DNA of 33,333 nt from Anaerobranca gottschalkii DSM 13577. Lineage in GTDB: Bacteria > Bacillota > Proteinivoracia > Proteinivoracales > Proteinivoracaceae. Numbering within the stretch: the first letter of the stretch is position 1; each line of letters begins with the position of its first letter. The notes under the pieces were generated by a model. That model was not told the origin of the DNA. It saw only the letters and a program-made list of their open reading frames with translations, and did not search any database. Below, piece by piece: positions 16,492 to 24,406 of this stretch. The translations under genes and the position numbers were made by a program. The stretch is from positions 1 to 33,333 of the forward strand of contig NZ_FOIF01000021.1 of assembly GCF_900111575.1 (NCBI RefSeq), given 5' to 3'.

Positions 16492-17739
16492 ATGAAAATA
16501 GTTGATGTGGTAACATCTTGTGGTTTAACAGGTTTTTATTTCGATGATCAACGGGCTATTAAAAGGGATGCTCAAAGTGATGGTTTCACATATAAAGGGG
16601 AGCCAGTTACTGAAGGGTTTACTGCAATCAGGCAGCAAGGTGAAAGTCTATCAGTTATGCTGATTTTAGAAGATGGTCAAGTTGCTTATGGAGATTGCGC
16701 TGCAGTTCAATATTCTGGGGCTGGTGGTAGAGACCCACTATTTTTGGCAAAGGATTTTCAGCCAATAGTGGAAGATTTGATTAAACCCCTTTTATTAGGA
16801 AGGGAATTAAAGAGTTTTAAAGAGTTGGCTGAAGAAATCGATAACCTTAGAAAGCCTGATGGTAAATTAATTCACACTGCATTAAGATATGGGGTAACCC
16901 AAGCAATCTTAGATGCTGTTGCAAAAAGTAAAAAAATTACTATGGCTGAAGTTATTGCAGAAGAATATAATACAGAGCTTCAGAGGGAGCCTATACCTAT
17001 CTTTACCCAGTCCGGTGATGAACGGTACCTTAATGTTGATAAAATGATAATTAAAGGTGCCGATGTAATGCCCCATGGATTAATTAACAATGTAAAAAGT
17101 AAGCTAGGTGAACAGGGAGAAAAATTAAAAGAATATATTGTTTGGATGAAAAATAGAGTTAAAGAATTGAATAAACATGATAAATTACCTATTTTCCACC
17201 TTGATGTCTATGGTACCATAGGGTTGGCTTTTGATAATGATTATGAGAAAATGGCTAAATATCTATTAGAATTAGGAGAAGTTGCAAAACCCCATAAACT
17301 GCGGATTGAAGGGCCCATGGATATGGAAGATAAATATTTACAAATGGAAGCTTTAGAAAAGTTGAACAACATTTTAAAACAGTATGAAAGTAATGTAGAA
17401 ATAGTTGCTGATGAATGGTGTAATACCCTTGAGGATATTAAAGACTTTGCTGATCGTAAATGTTGCGACATGGTTCAAATTAAAACCCCTGACCTTGGTG
17501 GAATAAACAATATTATTGAAGCAGTTCTATATTGTAAAGAAAAAGGGGTAGGAGCCTATCTTGGTGGAACTTGTAATGAAACAGATCGCTCAGCTCAAAT
17601 TGCAGTACACATTGCTTTAGCTACAGGGCCAGATCAAATTCTTGCTAAACCTGGTATGGGTGTAGATGAAGGTTTAATGATCGTAAAAAACGAAATGATG
17701 CGGACTTTAGCTTTATTAAATCGCAAGAAGAGTAATTAA
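16492..17739 (+). CDS. mal: Methylaspartate ammonia-lyase
   Basis: This enzyme removes ammonia from 3-methylaspartate to give mesaconate, step two of the pathway. The 415-residue protein belongs to the enolase superfamily and is almost the size of the C. tetanomorphum enzyme (413). Metal ligands and catalytic groups line up: Asp238, Glu273 and Asp307, Gln329 and the base Lys331 in VQIKTPDLGG, and a histidine near 195 (MPHGL). GTCNETDRSAQ is a family signature. AGGGAGAG lies before the ATG, 17 bases after glmE. A hairpin follows the gene. Confidence 0.97.
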   Translation: MKIVDVVTSCGLTGFYFDDQRAIKRDAQSDGFTYKGEPVTEGFTAIRQQGESLSVMLILEDGQVAYGDCAAVQYSGAGGRDPLFLAKDFQPIVEDLIKPLLLGRELKSFKELAEEIDNLRKPDGKLIHTALRYGVTQAILDAVAKSKKITMAEVIAEEYNTELQREPIPIFTQSGDERYLNVDKMIIKGADVMPHGLINNVKSKLGEQGEKLKEYIVWMKNRVKELNKHDKLPIFHLDVYGTIGLAFDNDYEKMAKYLLELGEVAKPHKLRIEGPMDMEDKYLQMEALEKLNNILKQYESNVEIVADEWCNTLEDIKDFADRKCCDMVQIKTPDLGGINNIIEAVLYCKEKGVGAYLGGTCNETDRSAQIAVHIALATGPDQILAKPGMGVDEGLMIVKNEMMRTLALLNRKKSN

Positions 17740-17748
17740 TATTTAAGA

Positions 17749-17792
17749 ACCATCCATTGTAATCTCTATTGAGCAATGGATGGGTCTTTTTA
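17749..17792 (+). terminator. Terminator or attenuator inside the cluster
   Basis: CCATCCATTG (17750-17759) and CAATGGATGG (17774-17783) form a 10-bp stem with a 14-base loop, followed by GTCTTTTT. It lies between mal and the AtuA-like gene. No clear promoter follows before 17824, so partial read-through is likely, giving less transcript for the downstream genes. Confidence 0.7.
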
Positions 17793-17823
17793 AAATTTTA
17801 TTTTAAAGCTAGGAGGAGAACAA

Positions 17824-19188
17824 ATGAAAGAATTTAAAGTACTAGCTCCAACAGCTATTTTAGGTTATGGTTTTCCAGAAAAATCATTTAAAGAAGCTTT
17901 AGAAAAAAATCCAGACTTAATCGCAGTTGACGCTGGTAGTGTCGATCCAGGTCCATATTACTTAGGATCTGGGAAATCCTTTACTGACAGAAATGCTGTT
18001 AAAAGGGATTTGGAATATATCCTTAAAGGGGCTAAAGAGAAAAAAATTCCTGTATCTATAGGCTCTGCTGGTGGTTCTGGAGCTAAGTCCCACTTAGATT
18101 GGACGGTAGAGATTATTGAAGAAATTATGGCAGAAAATAATTTGAACTTTAAAGTTGTTGTGATAAACTCCCAATTTGATAAAGATTTCTTGATGGATAA
18201 ATTTAAGGAAGGAAAAATAACTCCCCTTTTCCCTACTCCACCTTTAACAGAAGAAGATTTATTAGAAAGCACAAATATTGTAGGGCAAATGGGTGTAGAA
18301 CCTTTTATTAAAGCATTTCAAATGGGAGCAGATGTGGTGGTAGCAGGTAGAGCTTATGATCCTGCAGTTTTCGCTGCTTTGCCAATAATGAAAGGATATG
18401 ACCCCGCTTTAGCTTTACACATGGGTAAAATTTTAGAATGTGCATCTATTGCTGCAACACCTGGTAGTGGCAGGGATTGTATGTTAGGAACTTTAGGGAA
18501 AGATTACTTCATCTTAGAACCCTTTGGTAATAGAAAATGTACAACTGATTCTGTAGCTGCCCACAGTTTATACGAAAAAAGTAATCCCTATATTTTACCT
18601 GGTCCTGGAGGAGTTTTAGATTTAACTGAAACTACTTATGAACAATATGATGATAGAAGGGTGAAAGTAAGGGGAAGCAAATTTATACCTTCAGAAAAAT
18701 ATACTATTAAATTAGAAGGGGCAAAACTCATAGGTAAACGGACTATCTCCATAGCTGGTGTAAGAGATCCAATAATGATACGTCAAATAGATGAAATATT
18801 AAAGGATGTAAAAGCACAAGTAGATGATAACTTTAAAGATAAAGATTTCCATTACAATATTCATTTCCACATATATGGCAAAAATGGTGTTATGGGTAAT
18901 TTAGAGCCATTAAATTTATTAGCCCATGAATTAGGAATTATCATTGATGTGGTAGCAAAGGATAAGGTCGTAGCTGATACTATTTGTAGTTTTGTAAGAT
19001 CAACACTTCTTCATTTTGGTTACCCTGACCGAAAAGCTACAGCAGGTAATCTAGCATTCCCTTATTCCCCATCGGATATTTATGTGGGAGATGTTTATAA
19101 CTTTAGTATCCATCACTTATTAGAAGATATTGATCCTGTGGAAGTATTTGAAATCAGTTATTTGGAAGATTATCAAAAGGGGGAATAA
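17824..19188 (+). CDS. AtuA-family (DUF1446) protein of the methylaspartate cluster
   Basis: A 454-residue cytosolic protein of the acyclic terpene utilisation AtuA / DUF1446 family. Recognisable parts are an N-terminal LAPTAILGYGFPEKSF, DAGSVDPGPYYLGSGKSF (residues 36-53), a glycine-rich SIGSAGGSGAKSHLDW, VVAGRAYDPAVFAALP and GRDCMLGTLG. In Pseudomonas AtuA belongs to citronellol breakdown, but its reaction is not settled as far as I know. Here AGGAGGAG precedes the ATG. It lies between methylaspartase and mesaconase and is two bases from its DUF4387 partner. A role in the glutamate pathway is inferred from context alone. Confidence 0.85.
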   Translation: MKEFKVLAPTAILGYGFPEKSFKEALEKNPDLIAVDAGSVDPGPYYLGSGKSFTDRNAVKRDLEYILKGAKEKKIPVSIGSAGGSGAKSHLDWTVEIIEEIMAENNLNFKVVVINSQFDKDFLMDKFKEGKITPLFPTPPLTEEDLLESTNIVGQMGVEPFIKAFQMGADVVVAGRAYDPAVFAALPIMKGYDPALALHMGKILECASIAATPGSGRDCMLGTLGKDYFILEPFGNRKCTTDSVAAHSLYEKSNPYILPGPGGVLDLTETTYEQYDDRRVKVRGSKFIPSEKYTIKLEGAKLIGKRTISIAGVRDPIMIRQIDEILKDVKAQVDDNFKDKDFHYNIHFHIYGKNGVMGNLEPLNLLAHELGIIIDVVAKDKVVADTICSFVRSTLLHFGYPDRKATAGNLAFPYSPSDIYVGDVYNFSIHHLLEDIDPVEVFEISYLEDYQKGE

Positions 19189-19190
19189 AA

Positions 19191-19514
19191 TTGAATATTA
19201 CTGAATTGACAACAGTTATTAGAAGTAAAAATGCAGGACCCTTTGAATTGACCTTTGATTTTATTTTTAAAACTGAAGAAATATTTCGCAAAGTAGTGGA
19301 ATCTAAAGTGATCAATGAGAAGCTCATTGCAGAGCTTTATCAAATTCCTGTAGAAAATGTCATTTCCGTTATTCCATATCCCCCAGCCAAGGCAATAAAA
19401 GCTACCATTATTAGACCAAGGTCCGCTGGAGATTTAGGGGAAACAGATGTTTATGGTGCCCAACAACATGGTCCCCTTTTGACAATAGAAATTCCTTGGG
19501 AAGGAAGTGTCTAA
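19191..19514 (+). CDS. DUF4387 family protein
   Basis: A 107-residue protein of the DUF4387 family, recognised from VIRSKNAGPFELTFDFIF at residues 9-26 and the end GAQQHGPLL with RPRSAGDLGETD. It starts at a TTG (19191) with AAGGGGG just upstream, two bases after the AtuA-like stop, and its own stop abuts the GTG of the next gene. Such tight coupling suggests that it forms a complex with the AtuA-like protein. In other genomes the two occur as neighbours or fused, as I recall. No function is known. Confidence 0.82.
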   Translation: MNITELTTVIRSKNAGPFELTFDFIFKTEEIFRKVVESKVINEKLIAELYQIPVENVISVIPYPPAKAIKATIIRPRSAGDLGETDVYGAQQHGPLLTIEIPWEGSV

Positions 19515-20363
19515 GTGGCAAACAAAATCCATGTTAATAAAATAACAGAAGCTATTAGAGAAATGGTTATTCAAAGTAATTATGTATTATCAGAAGATGT
19601 TAAAGTAAAATTAAATCAATTTTATCAGCAAGAAAATTGGCCTTTAGCAAAACAGCTTCTTGAAGATATCATTGAAAACTACCAAATTGCAGAGAGGGAA
19701 AGGGTCCCTATTTGTCAAGATACTGGGATGGTTGTGGTGTTTTTAGAAATAGGGCAAGGAGTGCAGTTAGTAGGGGGAAATTTAACTGAAGCTATTAATG
19801 AGGGTGTTCGACAAGGTTATGAATTAGGTTTTTTAAGAAAATCTGTGGTGGGAGATCCTCTAAACCGGGAAAATACCAAAGACAATACCCCTGCCGTTAT
19901 TCATACAGAGATAGTGGAAGGAGACAAAATACGTTTAACTGTAGCACCTAAAGGGTTTGGTAGTGAAAATATGAGTAGAATTAAAATGCTTAAACCTGCT
20001 GAAGGTAGAGAAGGTGTAGTTGATTTTGTTTTAGAGACAGTAAGATTGGCTGGTTCTAATCCATGTCCACCTATAATAGTAGGAGTGGGTATAGGAGGAA
20101 CCATGGAAAAAGCAGCAATTTTGGCTAAAAAGGCTGCTATTCGTTCTGTAGATAAGCCTAATAGTAATCGGTATTACCAACAGTTAGAAGAAGAGTTGTT
20201 GGAAAAGATAAATAATTTGGGTGTTGGACCTCAAGGTTTTGGTGGTAAAACAACTGCTTTAGGTGTGAATATTGAATATTATCCAACCCATATTGCAGGT
20301 TTACCTGTAGCGGTTAATATTAACTGTCATGTGGCCCGTCATATAACTAAAGTAATAGATTAG
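19515..20363 (+). CDS. Mesaconase / class I fumarase-type hydratase, alpha subunit
   Basis: A 282-residue protein of the Fe-S hydro-lyase alpha family shared by two-subunit fumarase, L-tartrate dehydratase and mesaconase. The three cysteines expected to hold a 4Fe-4S cluster are Cys67 (VPICQDTG), Cys184 (SNPCPP) and Cys271 (NINCHVARH). VGVGIGGTMEKAAILAKKA is a family signature. The start is GTG at 19515, directly after the preceding stop. The enzyme would hydrate mesaconate to (S)-citramalate. Sequence alone cannot exclude fumarase or a dual role; the neighbours favour mesaconase. Confidence 0.88.
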   Translation: MANKIHVNKITEAIREMVIQSNYVLSEDVKVKLNQFYQQENWPLAKQLLEDIIENYQIAERERVPICQDTGMVVVFLEIGQGVQLVGGNLTEAINEGVRQGYELGFLRKSVVGDPLNRENTKDNTPAVIHTEIVEGDKIRLTVAPKGFGSENMSRIKMLKPAEGREGVVDFVLETVRLAGSNPCPPIIVGVGIGGTMEKAAILAKKAAIRSVDKPNSNRYYQQLEEELLEKINNLGVGPQGFGGKTTALGVNIEYYPTHIAGLPVAVNINCHVARHITKVID

Positions 20364-20373
20364 GAGGGATAAT

Positions 20374-20931
20374 GTGGAAAGGAAAAAAATAAAAACACCA
20401 TTATCCCCACAAGATATTGAAAGTTTGGTAGCTGGGGATTTAGTGGAATTGACTGGAGTGATTTACACCGCTCGAGATGCTGCCCATAAAAGAATGATTG
20501 AAGCATTAAATAATGGAGAACAATTACCCTTTGACCTTAATGGTAATGTCATTTATTATGTTGGACCTACCCCTGCTAAAGAAGGGCAAGTTATTGGTTC
20601 AGCTGGTCCTACCACCAGTGGGCGAATGGATAAATATACTCCTCGGTTATTAGATCTCGGTTTAAAAGGAATGATAGGTAAAGGTTTGCGTAGCCAGGAA
20701 GTAGTGGAGAGTATCAAAAAAAACAAAGGAGTTTATTTTGCCGCTGTTGGAGGAGCTGCTGCCCTTATTTCTAAAAGAATAATCAAAAGTGAAATCATAG
20801 CTTACGAAGATTTGGGAACAGAAGGGATAAGAAAGCTAGAAGTAGTTGATTTTCCTGTCATTGTAGCTATAGATAGTCAAGGTAATAATTTTTATGAAAT
20901 AGGCCAGCAAAAATATTTGCAAAGTAAATAG
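20374..20931 (+). CDS. Mesaconase / class I fumarase-type hydratase, beta subunit
   Basis: The 185-residue beta subunit completes the active site of the Fe-S hydratase. It shows the family motifs LTGVIYTARDAAHKRM (near residue 26), YYVGPTPAK, GPTTSGRMD and KGMIGKG. It begins at GTG 20374 with TAGGAGGG upstream. An ATG two bases earlier is out of frame and stops after six codons. It is 10 bases after the alpha subunit and is followed by a strong hairpin, so it ends the glutamate-fermentation cluster. Citramalate lyase, needed for the last step, is not encoded here. Confidence 0.9.
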   Translation: MERKKIKTPLSPQDIESLVAGDLVELTGVIYTARDAAHKRMIEALNNGEQLPFDLNGNVIYYVGPTPAKEGQVIGSAGPTTSGRMDKYTPRLLDLGLKGMIGKGLRSQEVVESIKKNKGVYFAAVGGAAALISKRIIKSEIIAYEDLGTEGIRKLEVVDFPVIVAIDSQGNNFYEIGQQKYLQSK

Positions 20932-20975
20932 ATTCAAGGCGAGAATTACTTAAAAATTCTCGCCTTGAATCTTTA
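20931..20975 (+). terminator. Terminator of the methylaspartate cluster
   Basis: A perfect 17-bp stem (20931-20947 with 20955-20971, core AAGGCGAGAATT) encloses a 7-base loop. The following T-run is short (TTT). The last base of the upstream TAG stop is the first base of the stem. Confidence 0.8.
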
Positions 20976-21005
20976 AAATATGGTAATTTTTATGAATAGA
21001 TATGT

Positions 21006-21011
21006 TATAAT
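21006..21011 (+). promoter_or_regulatory. Putative -10 of the 21033 gene
   Basis: TATAAT at 21006-21011, preceded only by a weak -35 (GTAATT at 20983-20988, 17-base spacing). It lies between the cluster terminator and the AAGGAGGT ribosome site of the next gene, so a new transcript probably starts here. Confidence 0.5.
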
Positions 21012-21032
21012 ACAAAGGAAGGAGGTGCAAAC

Positions 21033-21947
21033 ATGATTTCCGTTTCCCACGAATGTCTAATGCATGCTACATATTTTGCCCCTAGGGGGAAAAAAAGATT
21101 ACAATTACTAGGATCTCATTTAGCCCAAAGGTATTTAAGCCCGGTAGATAAATTGATCGGAATAATTGGAGATTCTGGGGCAGGTAAATCATTGCTAATT
21201 AGAGGTATTTTTCCTGGTTTAGAATTAACAAATGATGATGAAGGAATTAATATAAGGCCATTGCCTTTATTGACCCAATATGAAAAAGGATATTTTAAAT
21301 CCCATTCTTATCACCTTGATGTAAGATTTGAATTGGCTTTTTGTCAAATTTGGGAATTGGCTGAGGCTGTAAAGGAAGCAATTCGCCAAGAAAAAAGGGT
21401 AATTATAGAACATTTTGAATTACTTTATCCCTATTTAGGGTTTAATGCCGATGTCTTAATAGGAATAGGAGAGGAAGTTATTATTACAAGACCAGGGGTT
21501 TTTGGTCCAGAACCGAAGGAAATTGCAGATATCGTTTTTAAATCAATTAAATTCAGGAGAATGGCCCATACAGCGGAAGATTTAACGGAAATGGTTTTAA
21601 TGGACATGGGTTTAGAAAAGCCACAATTTCACAGTGATGTCAAACATGGATTTTTGCTAGAATTTCCTACAAAACCCAATATTGACTTACATGAAGTTGA
21701 AAGAAGGGTAAAAGAATTAATTGAGCAAGATTTAACAATATCTTATAGTGATGAAGAACATATTAATATAGGGAAGGAAATCGTTTTTCCTTGCACTGGT
21801 CCTAGAATTCATGTAAAAAAAACCGGTGAAATTAGAGGTTTTTATTTAATTAAGGATTTTAAATGGGATCCACTGCAAAAACTATATTTATTAGCAGGAG
21901 TAGTAGGTGTGGAAGAAAATCCACAGCAAATTAATATTTTTAAATAA
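21033..21947 (+). CDS. P-loop protein with an alanyl-tRNA synthetase additional-domain-like family name
   Basis: A 304-residue protein with a clear nucleotide-binding loop GDSGAGKS (residues 46-53) after [23 protein letters not shown]. Later parts include [28 protein letters not shown], and a C-terminal half with [17 protein letters not shown] and [18 protein letters not shown] associate this with clostridial proteins named alanine-tRNA synthetase second additional domain-containing protein, but I cannot confirm that link here. The reaction is unknown; binding of a nucleotide and perhaps a tRNA-related ligand is inferred. It has GGAGGTG before its ATG and lies 13 bases before rph, suggesting co-transcription with RNA-processing genes. 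Confidence 0.65.
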   Translation: MISVSHECLMHATYFAPRGKKRLQLLGSHLAQRYLSPVDKLIGIIGDSGAGKSLLIRGIFPGLELTNDDEGINIRPLPLLTQYEKGYFKSHSYHLDVRFELAFCQIWELAEAVKEAIRQEKRVIIEHFELLYPYLGFNADVLIGIGEEVIITRPGVFGPEPKEIADIVFKSIKFRRMAHTAEDLTEMVLMDMGLEKPQFHSDVKHGFLLEFPTKPNIDLHEVERRVKELIEQDLTISYSDEEHINIGKEIVFPCTGPRIHVKKTGEIRGFYLIKDFKWDPLQKLYLLAGVVGVEENPQQINIFK

Positions 21948-21960
21948 TGGAGGCAATAGT

Positions 21961-22725
21961 ATGAGGATAGATCAACGTAAAACAGATGAACTTAGGAATG
22001 TATCAATAACAACGAATTATATTAAACATGCAGAAGGGTCTGTATTAATACAGACGGGAGATACTAAAGTTATTTGTACTGCTACTATAGATGAAAAAGT
22101 TCCACCATTTATAAAAGGGGAAGGGAAAGGATGGATCACTGCAGAATATTCTATGTTACCTAGGGCAACTAATGTAAGGAATGTCAGAGAAGCCTCTAAA
22201 GGTAAACAAGGTGGAAGAACGTTAGAAATCCAGCGGCTGATAGGTAGAGCACTTCGTTCTGTAGTCGATCTGAAAGCTTTAGGTGAAAGGACTATTTGGC
22301 TTGATTGTGATGTTATTCAAGCTGATGGCGGAACAAGGACTGCTGCAATAACAGGAGCATTTGTAGCTTTAGTTGAAGCTTGTAAATTATTAGTTGCTGA
22401 AGGGAAAATAAGTAAGCTGCCGATAACAGATTTTTTAGCTGCTACTAGTGTAGGTATAGTAGATGGTGAGGCAATGCTAGATTTAGCTTTTAATGAAGAT
22501 AGTTCTGCAATGGTAGATATGAATGTGGTAATGACCGGTTCTGGAAAGTATGTTGAAATTCAAGGAACTGGAGAAGAAGCACCTTTTACTAAAGAACAAT
22601 TCCTTGCTTTATTGGAGTTGGCGGAAAAAGGTATCAAAGAACTTATCCAAATTCAAAAGGAAGTTGTGGGAGAGATAGAGTTATACCTTCCAGAAGGTGA
22701 TAAGGATGTTGAGCAGAATGGATAA
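21961..22725 (+). CDS. rph: Ribonuclease PH
   Basis: RNase PH trims the 3' ends of tRNA precursors using phosphate. The 254-residue protein starts [14 protein letters not shown] and has [30 protein letters not shown], and [24 protein letters not shown], which hold the phosphate and RNA sites. I start it at ATG 21961, behind TGGAGG; the frame is open further upstream into the preceding gene. The next gene overlaps its 3' end. It starts the rph-rdgB-yfcE trio that Bacillus also has (rph-ysnA-ysnB). Confidence 0.96.
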   Translation: MRIDQRKTDELRNVSITTNYIKHAEGSVLIQTGDTKVICTATIDEKVPPFIKGEGKGWITAEYSMLPRATNVRNVREASKGKQGGRTLEIQRLIGRALRSVVDLKALGERTIWLDCDVIQADGGTRTAAITGAFVALVEACKLLVAEGKISKLPITDFLAATSVGIVDGEAMLDLAFNEDSSAMVDMNVVMTGSGKYVEIQGTGEEAPFTKEQFLALLELAEKGIKELIQIQKEVVGEIELYLPEGDKDVEQNG

Positions 22726-23305
22726 ATTGTTAATTGCAAGTAATAATCCTAAGAAAATCATTGAAATCAAAGAAATCCTAGGGGATTTCTTTGATGAATT
22801 TTATACATTTAATGATTTTGGTCTAGAATCTCCCGATGAAAATGGTACTACTTTTACAGAAAATAGTTTAATAAAAGGGGAATATGGTTGTAGGAAAACG
22901 GGGATGATTACTTTAGCCGACGATTCTGGTTTATGTGTAGATTATTTACAGGGAGAACCAGGAGTTTATTCGGCAAGATATGCAGAAGAAGGTAATGACA
23001 TAAAAAATTATCAAAAAATTTTAGAAAAACTACATGGAGTCCCGTATCATCAAAGGACAGCATATTTTATCTCTGTTATAGCTTTGGTGTTTCCTGATGG
23101 CAAAAAAATTATTTCTGAAGGTAAAGTAGAGGGGATAATTGGCACAGAACCGAAAGGGGAGAATGGATTTGGTTATGATCCAATATTTTACCTTCCCCAA
23201 TATCAATGTACTATGGCTGAACTGTCAAAAGAAGAAAAAAATAAAATAAGCCATAGGAGTATGGCACTTAAAAAATTAAAAGAACAATTGGAGGGGATTA
23301 AGTGA
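22706..23305 (+). CDS. rdgB: XTP/dITP pyrophosphatase
   Basis: This enzyme hydrolyses non-canonical purine triphosphates such as XTP and dITP to monophosphates and keeps them out of nucleic acids. Visible motifs are [18 protein letters not shown] at the start, [13 protein letters not shown], the active-site [17 protein letters not shown], and [11 protein letters not shown] near the end. I use ATG 22706, with AAGGTGA 5 bases upstream, giving 199 residues; ATG 22718 is possible. It overlaps rph by 20 bases, and its TGA overlaps the next gene's GTG, so the three are coupled. It equals Bacillus ysnA. Confidence 0.94.
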   Translation: MLSRMDKLLIASNNPKKIIEIKEILGDFFDEFYTFNDFGLESPDENGTTFTENSLIKGEYGCRKTGMITLADDSGLCVDYLQGEPGVYSARYAEEGNDIKNYQKILEKLHGVPYHQRTAYFISVIALVFPDGKKIISEGKVEGIIGTEPKGENGFGYDPIFYLPQYQCTMAELSKEEKNKISHRSMALKKLKEQLEGIK

Positions 23306-23778
23306 TAGTAATACCAGTTTTTAGTGATACCCATGGCTTTAAAGAAACTATTAAAATGTGTGGTGAAATCGCCATGGGTTATGATTTCTTTTTTCACTTA
23401 GGTGATAATATTAAAGATGCATTGGAAATAGAAAGGCTCAGTGGTAAACAAGGGTTTAAAGTAGTAGGTAACACAGACCTAGGTGCTAAAGGAGATGAAA
23501 AGATATTACTTACAATAAAAGGAAAAAGGATACTATTGAGCCATGGTCATCAATTCGGTGTTAAAAGTGGTTTAACCCGCTTATCATATTACTGTGAAGA
23601 AAATAATATCGATTTAGCTATTTTTGGCCATACCCATGTAAGTTTAATTGAAGAATTTAATGGTATAAAGTTTTTTAATCCTGGCAGCCCTGTTTTACCA
23701 AGGGGTGGAACTAGAAGAAGCTACGGGGTTATATCTATTAGTGATGAAGGTATTTGGTTAGAATTAAAATCTTTATAA
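23302..23778 (+). CDS. YfcE/MJ0936-type metallophosphoesterase
   Basis: A 158-residue calcineurin-like phosphodiesterase. The metal ligand motifs appear in order: FSDTHG (residues 7-12), HLGDN (32-36), VGNTD (55-59), LSHGHQFG and FGHTH, followed by NPGSPVLPRGG. The physiological substrate is not established; members hydrolyse cyclic-nucleotide or model phosphodiesters in vitro. It starts with GTG at 23302, sharing GTGA with the rdgB stop, with GGAGGGG upstream. It matches Bacillus ysnB in both family and position. Confidence 0.9.
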   Translation: MIVIPVFSDTHGFKETIKMCGEIAMGYDFFFHLGDNIKDALEIERLSGKQGFKVVGNTDLGAKGDEKILLTIKGKRILLSHGHQFGVKSGLTRLSYYCEENNIDLAIFGHTHVSLIEEFNGIKFFNPGSPVLPRGGTRRSYGVISISDEGIWLELKSL

Positions 23779-23795
23779 AAAATTTAAAAAAGGTA

Positions 23796-23824
23796 TTTAC
23801 AAATTGGAAATGTTTTTGTATAAT
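23796..23824 (+). promoter_or_regulatory. tRNA operon promoter P1
   Basis: TTTACA (23796-23801), a 17-base spacer and TATAAT (23819-23824). It lies exactly 100 bp upstream of P2. The DNA between them (23846-23890) is A-rich and low in complexity, with no gene. Confidence 0.7.
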
Positions 23825-23895
23825 AAAAATCGTTCCTCTTAGAAAAAATAAAAATAAAACACCTAAAAAATAAAAATAAAAAATAAAAAAAGGTG

Positions 23896-23924
23896 TTGAC
23901 AAAAACAAAGAGGGATGATATAAT
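23896..23924 (+). promoter_or_regulatory. tRNA operon promoter P2
   Basis: TTGACA (23896-23901), a 17-base spacer and TATAAT (23919-23924), a perfect consensus preceded by A-tracts that could serve as an UP element. Six bases after the -10 the transcript begins TGTCG, and GTCGT (23932-23936) pairs with ACGAC (23944-23948). Confidence 0.85.
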
Positions 23925-23962
23925 AAATCTTGTCGTTGAGATGACGACGAAAAAAATAAAAT

Positions 23963-24038
23963 ACGCCCGTAGCTCAGGGGATAGAGCAACGGACTTCTAA
24001 TCCGTGTGTCGGAGGTTCGAATCCTCCCGGGCGTGCCA
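23963..24038 (+). tRNA. tRNA-Arg (TCT)
   Basis: A full cloverleaf with acceptor ACGCCCG pairing with CGGGCGT, anticodon stem ACGGA/TCCGT around loop CTTCTAA (anticodon TCT), T-arm GGAGG-TTCGAAT-CCTCC, and an encoded CCA. It reads AGA codons, which are abundant in this window. First gene of the cluster. Confidence 0.96.
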
Positions 24039-24057
24039 TTTAATTGATAGCACTGTG

Positions 24058-24134
24058 GTGGATGTAGCTCAGTTGGTTAGAGCGCCAGATTGTGGCTCTG
24101 GAGGTCGAGGGTTCGATTCCCTTCATTCACCCCA
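24058..24134 (+). tRNA. tRNA-His (GTG)
   Basis: Acceptor GTGGATG pairs with CATTCAC with one G-U pair, and the anticodon stem CCAGA/TCTGG holds loop TTGTGGC (anticodon GTG). The extra G at 24057 opposite discriminator C24131 is the identity mark of histidine tRNA. CCA is encoded. Confidence 0.96.
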
Positions 24135-24158
24135 TAAAATAAATTTATTAACTGACGA

Positions 24159-24234
24159 TGGGGTATAGCCAAGTCGGTAAGGCACGGGACTTTGACTCCC
24201 GCATTCGTAGGTTCGAGTCCTGCTACCCCAGCCA
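24159..24234 (+). tRNA. tRNA-Gln (TTG)
   Basis: Acceptor TGGGGTA pairs with TACCCCA, and the anticodon stem CGGGA/TCCCG holds loop CTTTGAC (anticodon TTG). The T-arm has GTAGG-TTCGAGT-CCTGC. CCA is encoded. Confidence 0.96.
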
Positions 24235-24239
24235 AAGAC

Positions 24240-24315
24240 GAGCCATTAGCTCAGTCGGTAGAGCACCTGACTTTTAATCAGGGTGTCCCGCGTTCGAGTC
24301 GCGGATGGCTCACCA
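24240..24315 (+). tRNA. tRNA-Lys (TTT)
   Basis: Acceptor GAGCCAT pairs with ATGGCTC, and the anticodon stem CCTGA/TCAGG holds loop CTTTTAA (anticodon TTT). CCA is encoded. It begins 5 bases after the tRNA-Gln. Confidence 0.96.
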
Positions 24316-24318
24316 TTT

Positions 24319-24401
24319 GCGAGGATGGTGGAACTGGCAGACACGCTAGACTTAGGATCTAGTGCTTCGGCGTGAGGGTTCAACTCCCTCTCCTCGCACC
24401 A
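24319..24401 (+). tRNA. tRNA-Leu (TAG)
   Basis: Acceptor GCGAGGA pairs with TCCTCGC, loop CTTAGGA gives anticodon TAG, and a long variable arm (TGCTTCGGCG) marks a class II tRNA. CCA is encoded. Its last 28 bases recur at 24589-24616 with one difference. Confidence 0.96.
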
Positions 24402-24406
24402 GTTTT

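Noticed and set aside
23846-23890. Repeated AAAATA units as a possible repeat array or CRISPR-like structure
   Set aside because: This is irregular A-rich sequence without equal repeat lengths or unique spacers. No CRISPR array is visible anywhere in the window.
23738-23989. An 83-codon minus-strand frame over the tRNA promoters
   Set aside because: It is read through A-rich promoter DNA and gives an almost pure Phe/Leu/Tyr string, typical of low-complexity sequence.
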